Assembly (NCBI GenBank): GCA_029936705.1
Contig: JAPYSD010000122.1
Coordinates: forward strand, 1 to 8,497
Direction of reading: 5' to 3'
Source of the DNA: Croceicoccus sp.
GTDB taxonomy: Bacteria > Pseudomonadota > Alphaproteobacteria > Sphingomonadales > Sphingomonadaceae
DNA length: 8,497 nucleotides
Below, piece after piece: positions 4,917 to 8,497 of the stretch (position 1 is the first letter of the stretch; the number at the start of each line of letters is the position of its first letter). The translations under genes and the position numbers were made by a program. Under the pieces are notes generated by a model. That model was given only the letters and a program-made list of their open reading frames with translations, searched no databases and had not been told where the DNA came from.

Positions 4917-7020
4917 GAATATTGTCGTAGCGGGAAAGATCGATCGAGCCTGCATCGTCGGGGTTGATGGGCTTCTTGGCTTCCGAAAGCCTGCGGTATT
5001 CAGCGATCCGCTTCAGACGTGCTCGTTCGGGCATCGGATATGCTGGCTTTGGGCCGAGGCCAGTGCGAGGGTTATATGCCTTCGCGAGCATGATCGGATC
5101 CTTGAAGAAGAAAACTGACTTCATGAAATAGGGGCGATTCATAAAGCCCTGGGCGATGAGAATGTGGGTGCCCGGCTTCATGCCCGAGATGTCACCCGGT
5201 CGTATGAAATCGACCTTCTCGAGCTTGCTCGACTTGTTGGACTTGCCCCACTCCTTGTAGTCGCCACCGACGGTCTTAGAGCTGTCGGCGCGCTTGAGGG
5301 TGGTTGCACCGACCATGTCTTGGACCAGTTTGATCGTGTCCTTGTCGTTCTGCGGCAGGATGTACTTGATAGCGGTGGTTGCGTAGATGATCTGCTGGTC
5401 CTCTTTCGAGTAGAGCTTTCCGATCTGGCTATCGGACTGCGCGACCAAGCAATACATTGTCTTCTTCGAACGGCCGAGATCGGGCCCCGTCATAACGGCT
5501 TCGATCTTCGGCAGCTTCGCGAACTCGTCGAGCATGAAACATACCGGATAGGGCCCGAGTTTGACGTGATTGCGGTTCACCTCATTCGGACCATAGGCGA
5601 GATATTCGCGGCTAAGGACCTCGTAGACGAGTGAGGTGATGGTGGCGAAGGCGGCGGCCTCGGCCTGGTTGACGCAGATGTAGAGGGTCACTGGCCGCAT
5701 GTTCCCGTTCTCGTCGGGCATGCCGCGCAGATCGGAGGGCAGGAAGTCGGACGAGCTCGTACGTTCACGGACCGCGGCGTTTTTGAAAGGCAGGAATGCC
5801 TTGTCCATGGTGCCGAGAATACCAGAGCGCTCGTTTGGCGCCATCGAGATTAGAGGCGTTATTTCAGTGATGGCGCGTTCGTTATAGCCGCGCTCCCTGC
5901 ATTCGTTGACGATGTCTTTCAGCCAGTCGGAGAGCGCGTCCCCTTGGTGGAACTTGTTCTGCTCGGCTGCCGCTTTCTTGTCCTCGTCGTTTTTGACGGA
6001 GGCAGCGCGCTGACCTTCGGTGACGAGATCGATGAGCATCGGGATCGACGGCTCCATATCGTCGCGGTGCCAAATCTTCGGAATGTTGTTGAGGTTGCGC
6101 GTTTCGGAATCTGCGTCTGCGACCTTGGAGCAGATGTAATGGAGGAACCCGACCAGTGCTGCGCGTCCCTTCTGTTCGAAATAGTCAGCGTTGCCGCCCT
6201 TGCCATTGCTGGGGCTTAGAACGTTGGCGATGGCGTCGACATAGGTGTCGCGTTCGGCCGTGCCAGCCGGCGGGAGCAAGTCAGGAGAAAGCACGTTGAA
6301 GCGCGGATAGAAGATCGTCTTGTTGGGATCGTCGAGGGCCGATGGATCGATCTTGTCGGTTGCGGACCAGTTGATCATGTAGACATGACCGATCTCGGCG
6401 CGGTGCCCGCTGGTGAGATCGAAAAGCTCGGGTTTCGGGTCGTTGACGACGAAGGAAGATTGCGGCGTGTCGAGGATCGAGGGGACCACGAACGAGGCTG
6501 TCTTGCCCGTCCCCGGCGGTGCGAGCACCAGTGCTGACAGCGTCTCGATCAAGCGCATCGGTTCGCGCGTCTTCGGCCACAAACCGAGGTGAAGATACTG
6601 GCCGCCCTTGATGCCAACCTGCTTGCGCTCCTCCATCTGCCTGATGTCGCGCATTGAGCCCCGCCGGGCATCGCCGTGGATCAGATCGTAGAGACGGTAG
6701 GGGTTAAGTGCTGCCGCAAGTACGATAGGGACGAGGCAGAAGACTAAGACGACGAGGAAAGTCGCAATGGTGATTGCGCTGTCCTGGGCATAGGCAAACT
6801 TCGCGCCAGCGATGAACACCTTCATGTCATAGAAATGGGCAAGAGCCGCGACGACCGTATTCCAGGTTTCGCGGTTGAACTCTCGTCCGAGCGCATAGGC
6901 GATCGGGGGCGCGAGTTGGAGGAGATGGACGCAGAGGAAGATCGTGGCGAGGGCCCCAGCGGCAATGATGCCGAAGCCCTTGTTTTTCTCGTCGGCGAAA
7001 TGTGATGGCAGACTGGACAC
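4900..7020 (-). CDS. Type IV secretion coupling ATPase, VirD4/TraG family
   Basis: The 706-aa protein begins with two membrane helices (about residues 16-45 and 80-105), the usual VirD4/TraG anchor. A cytoplasmic motor follows, with Walker A APPGTGKT (167-174), VVNDPKPELFD (191-201; families usually show DPKGE), YPRFNVLSP (238-246), Walker B MLDEF (496-500) and the VAQS sensor (526-529). It would sit at the inner membrane, bind the relaxase-DNA complex and feed it into the type IV channel. The length is within the family range and all key residues are present. The start is GTG, chosen because AGGAGG lies just upstream and no nearby in-frame ATG exists. It follows the SWIM-BRCT gene by 33 bases, so the two are probably one transcript. 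No relaxase or mating-pair genes are in the window. Confidence 0.95.
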   Translation of the reverse strand: MSSLPSHFADEKNKGFGIIAAGALATIFLCVHLLQLAPPIAYALGREFNRETWNTVVAALAHFYDMKVFIAGAKFAYAQDSAITIATFLVVLVFCLVPIVLAAALNPYRLYDLIHGDARRGSMRDIRQMEERKQVGIKGGQYLHLGLWPKTREPMRLIETLSALVLAPPGTGKTASFVVPSILDTPQSSFVVNDPKPELFDLTSGHRAEIGHVYMINWSATDKIDPSALDDPNKTIFYPRFNVLSPDLLPPAGTAERDTYVDAIANVLSPSNGKGGNADYFEQKGRAALVGFLHYICSKVADADSETRNLNNIPKIWHRDDMEPSIPMLIDLVTEGQRAASVKNDEDKKAAAEQNKFHQGDALSDWLKDIVNECRERGYNERAITEITPLISMAPNERSGILGTMDKAFLPFKNAAVRERTSSSDFLPSDLRGMPDENGNMRPVTLYICVNQAEAAAFATITSLVYEVLSREYLAYGPNEVNRNHVKLGPYPVCFMLDEFAKLPKIEAVMTGPDLGRSKKTMYCLVAQSDSQIGKLYSKEDQQIIYATTAIKYILPQNDKDTIKLVQDMVGATTLKRADSSKTVGGDYKEWGKSNKSSKLEKVDFIRPGDISGMKPGTHILIAQGFMNRPYFMKSVFFFKDPIMLAKAYNPRTGLGPKPAYPMPERARLKRIAEYRRLSEAKKPINPDDAGSIDLSRYDNIPEPLS

Positions 7021-7024
7021 GGAT

Positions 7025-7033
7025 CCTCCTCCT
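7025..7033 (-). promoter_or_regulatory. Ribosome-binding site that sets the GTG start of the coupling protein
   Basis: On the minus strand AGGAGGAGG (7033-7025) offers two AGGAGG registers, four and seven bases before GTG (7020-7018). This is the strongest such site in the window and justifies the non-ATG start. The outer register is partly inside the stem at 7031-7050. Confidence 0.75.
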
Positions 7034-7050
7034 ACGGGTTTGATCGTAGG
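7031..7050 (-). promoter_or_regulatory. Hairpin touching the coupling-protein ribosome-binding site
   Basis: CCTACG (7031-7036) and CGTAGG (7045-7050) form a six-pair stem with an eight-base loop in the 33-base gap between the SWIM-BRCT and coupling-protein genes. In the minus-strand mRNA the 3' arm runs into AGGAGGAGG and could limit ribosome access. Read on the plus strand, the stem is followed by TTTTT (7051-7055), the form of a small intrinsic terminator facing against the genes. Which role, if any, it has is unclear. Confidence 0.4.
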
Positions 7051-7053
7051 TTT

Positions 7054-7635
7054 TTAGGATGCAGCCTCGCTTTTCGCCAAGGTGTCCAGCTTTGCCTTGA
7101 TGGCGTCGGCGTGCGGCGCGATCAAAGGCCAGTGATCGTGTGTCACGGTTGCAATGCCGAGTTCACGCGCTCTTTTGCAGCGAGGATCGTCGTTCGCAGC
7201 GTCAGAGACGTGAATGAGGACGCCCTTTGTCGGCGCATAGACGGTCTCCCAACCATTGCGGCGTGCGAGCTCTTCAGCTCGAGTTCGCTTCTTGCCCCTG
7301 CCCTCGAGGCTGACAACGGGGACACCTTGGCGAAGCAGGTCGAGAGCCTTGGGTTCCTTCACCGCTAAACCGCGCCAGCGCCTGTTGGATTGCCAGGTTG
7401 CCTTCCACCATCGTGGCCGATCCAGCCGCCCCTTGGCGAGAGCCTGGGCGCGGTCGGCCGCGGCACGGTCGTCTGGATACACCATGGCGCGCTCGCCGAA
7501 TACGAGGGTTGCCTCGATGTGGGAGCACCAATTGGTACCCTGGCAACTGCATGTGACATGACCGGTGCTTGGAACTTCAATGTGATAGAAGACTTCCTCG
7601 GACATGCTTCTGCAGCGAAATATCTCGCTGTGCAT
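7054..7635 (-). CDS. SWIM zinc-finger plus BRCT-like domain protein
   Basis: The 193-aa protein has a SWIM-type finger near its start: C29-S-C31, then C37-S-H39 (CxCx5CxH), following a short beta-rich lead (EVFYHIEVPSTGHV). A basic, tryptophan-rich linker follows (RPRWWKATW, NRRWRGL; about 73-90). The C-terminal part (about 105-175) reads as a BRCT fold: GVPVVSLEGRGKKRTRAEEL, then GWETVYAPTKGVLIHVS, then RCKRARELGIATVTHDHW with the typical late Trp169. SWIM fingers bind DNA or protein and BRCT domains bind phosphopeptides or DNA ends, so a DNA-associated adaptor is likely. The start at 7635 is supported by AAGGAG seven bases upstream; a longer frame to 7707 lacks this and would overlap the SRAP gene. 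It is probably co-transcribed with the coupling protein and divergent from SRAP. Confidence 0.8.
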   Translation of the reverse strand: MHSEIFRCRSMSEEVFYHIEVPSTGHVTCSCQGTNWCSHIEATLVFGERAMVYPDDRAAADRAQALAKGRLDRPRWWKATWQSNRRWRGLAVKEPKALDLLRQGVPVVSLEGRGKKRTRAEELARRNGWETVYAPTKGVLIHVSDAANDDPRCKRARELGIATVTHDHWPLIAPHADAIKAKLDTLAKSEAAS

Positions 7636-7673
7636 GAGCGGTCTCCTTTGCTGTAGAGGGTGGCTTGCGAGGG

Positions 7674-7687
7674 TTCCCCGAGGGGAA
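7674..7687. promoter_or_regulatory. Inverted repeat in the shared SRAP / SWIM-BRCT start region
   Basis: TTCCCC-GA-GGGGAA lies in the 64 bases between the two divergent start codons. It could be an operator controlling both genes. In the SRAP mRNA leader a short UUCCC/GGGAA stem would end right at the AAAGGA ribosome-binding site (7686-7691). No alphaproteobacterial LexA box (GTTC-N7-GTTC) is present in this spacer. Confidence 0.35.
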
Positions 7688-7699
7688 AGGACAAGTGCG

Positions 7700-8305
7700 A
7701 TGTGCAATCTGTACCGAATGAACGCGTCGGCTGGTGAGGTCGCGAAGCTGTTAGGGGTTGAGCCACCCGTCGGGTTGAATGCGGGCAGCGAGATCTATCC
7801 CGGCTATCCCGGGATCGTAGTGACCGATGGCCAAGTGCAGCAGATGGTCTGGGGCTTTCCCCTTGTGCTCAAGGGCAAACAAGGTCAGCCGCTCAAACCG
7901 AAGCCGGTCAACAATACCCGGACAGACAAGCTGTCGTCGTCGTTCTGGAAGCCGAGCTTCATTGCCAGGCGGTGCCTCATCCCGATTACGAGCTTTGCAG
8001 AGGCAGAAGGGCCTAAGGGCTCGAAAACGAGGACGTGGTTTCGTGTTCCAGATACCGAGATCTTCTGCGCGGCTGGCATATGGCGTGACAGCGCAGAATG
8101 GGGTCCGTCCTATTCAATGATCATGACAGATGCGAACGAGGTCGTATCAACGTTCCATGATCGAATGCCGGTCCTTTTGGGCGGGGACGGCTATGCTGAT
8201 TGGCTGAAGGGCGATGCAGACACGGCTTTCGAGATGTGCCGGCCCTTCGAAGGCAATCTCTTAGTTGAGCGGACTGATGAGCCTTGGGTTCGGCGCAGCA
8301 GTTAA
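7700..8305 (+). CDS. SRAP domain protein, YedK/HMCES type
   Basis: The 201-aa protein starts MCNLYRM, leaving Cys2 as the N-terminal residue after Met removal, the nucleophile that forms a thiazolidine crosslink with abasic sites in single-stranded DNA. The other expected residues are visible: N72-T-R74 (family N-A-R), E101 in SFAEAEG (family F-Y-E-W) and H153 in FHDRMPVLL. The length is slightly short for the family (about 220) but the core is complete. The family shields abasic sites in ssDNA; the peptidase name reflects self-processing. ATG at 7700 is chosen because Cys2 must be exposed and AAAGGA lies eight bases upstream; a longer frame from 7604 would bury it. The gene is divergent from the SWIM-BRCT gene and close to the coupling protein. 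The A and A-E-G around E101 depart from the usual motif. Confidence 0.93.
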   Translation: MCNLYRMNASAGEVAKLLGVEPPVGLNAGSEIYPGYPGIVVTDGQVQQMVWGFPLVLKGKQGQPLKPKPVNNTRTDKLSSSFWKPSFIARRCLIPITSFAEAEGPKGSKTRTWFRVPDTEIFCAAGIWRDSAEWGPSYSMIMTDANEVVSTFHDRMPVLLGGDGYADWLKGDADTAFEMCRPFEGNLLVERTDEPWVRRSS

Positions 8306-8387
8306 GCTCAAACCGCCGGCCTTTTCCTTCCGCTATTTTCTCCCCTGCCCTACGACATTGAGGGTGGCTGATAGCATTGGGTTTGGA

Positions 8388-8410
8388 AGGGCGGGACCTG
8401 GCCCCGCCCT
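8388..8410. terminator. Hairpin between convergent gene ends
   Basis: AGGGCGGG (8388-8395) pairs with CCCGCCCT (8403-8410) around a seven-base loop. It lies between the end of SRAP (8305) and the end of the minus-strand gene at 8435, so it could serve both. No T run follows on either side. On the minus strand GGTGAGGG-GCGGGGC-TCCCG-CCCT is shared with the hairpin at 371-402. The rest of 8306-8434 shows nothing I can name. Confidence 0.4.
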
Positions 8411-8434
8411 CACCTTGCAACTGAACGGCAGCCG

Positions 8435-8497
8435 TTAGAATGATGCCGCCAGGTTCCATCCGACGACCGCGCCTCCGATGGCGGCGCTGGCATAGGC
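8435..8497 (-). CDS. Partial protein, last 20 residues, glycine-alanine-rich hydrophobic tail
   Basis: Read on the minus strand from the right edge, one frame gives AYASAAIGGAVVGWNLAASF and then TAA (8437-8435). The small-residue hydrophobic pattern suits the end of a membrane helix or glycine zipper. A hairpin follows 24 bases after the stop. The frame choice rests on composition and the well-placed stop; the alternative frames give proline- and arginine-rich text. No family can be named from so little. Confidence 0.4.
   Translation of the reverse strand, partial: AYASAAIGGAVVGWNLAASF

Noticed and set aside
7604..7699. Longer N-terminus for the SRAP protein
   Set aside because: It would hide the catalytic Cys2 and overlap the start of the divergent SWIM-BRCT gene. 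The ATG at 7700 has its own ribosome-binding site.
7636..7699. Possible SOS (LexA) box upstream of SRAP, started by GTTC at 7673
   Set aside because: The second half-site GTTC at the required seven-base spacing is absent; the sequence there is GGAA.
1..8497. CRISPR array, tRNA, rRNA or insertion-sequence ends
   Set aside because: I found no regularly spaced repeats, no cloverleaf-type sequence, no transposase motif and no matched terminal inverted repeats with target duplication.

Overview
The window looks like an accessory segment, probably plasmid or integrative-element DNA, of an alphaproteobacterium. A sphingomonad (Sphingobium, Novosphingobium, Sphingopyxis or Erythrobacter type) is my best guess. 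The grounds are GC-rich codon use, a VirD4/TraG coupling protein, small undescribed membrane proteins of the kind common on such elements, and short intergenic repeats built on GTCCGCTTTC, which I associate from memory with sphingomonad genomes. The sequence alone does not prove the taxon or the replicon type.

Left part (1-1760), all genes on the minus strand: a truncated one-helix membrane protein runs off the left edge. Next come a hairpin, a short relic of a DUF805 C-terminus, and a complete DUF805 membrane protein. These are followed by three tightly coupled small genes: a four-helix membrane protein (109 aa), a basic, charged-helix protein (99 aa) and a 31-aa hydrophobic microprotein. 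Their stops and starts overlap as TAATG and ATGA. Upstream on the same strand lies a complete UvrD/Rep-type superfamily 1 helicase (669 aa), which may head the operon.

Middle (3862-4899): a divergent intergenic region, then a small plus-strand membrane protein ending in a four-cysteine zinc ribbon. It is followed by a palindrome-rich repeat region and a 99-aa minus-strand protein of unknown function, flanked on both sides by copies of the same repeat motif.

Right part (4900-8497): a complete type IV secretion coupling ATPase (706 aa, GTG start) is preceded on the same strand, only 33 bases away, by a 193-aa protein. That protein joins a SWIM-type zinc finger (CxCx5CxH) to a BRCT-like domain. 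Divergent from it, 64 bases away, is a complete SRAP/YedK-type protein that would crosslink to abasic sites in single-stranded DNA. A hairpin and the last 20 codons of another minus-strand gene close the window.

Taken together, the window combines a conjugation motor with three proteins expected to act on single-stranded or damaged DNA: the SRAP protein, the SWIM-BRCT protein and the UvrD-like helicase. My working inference is that the SRAP/SWIM-BRCT pair protects or processes DNA during transfer. The SWIM-BRCT fusion, the 31-aa coupled microprotein and the repeat families are the least explained parts.
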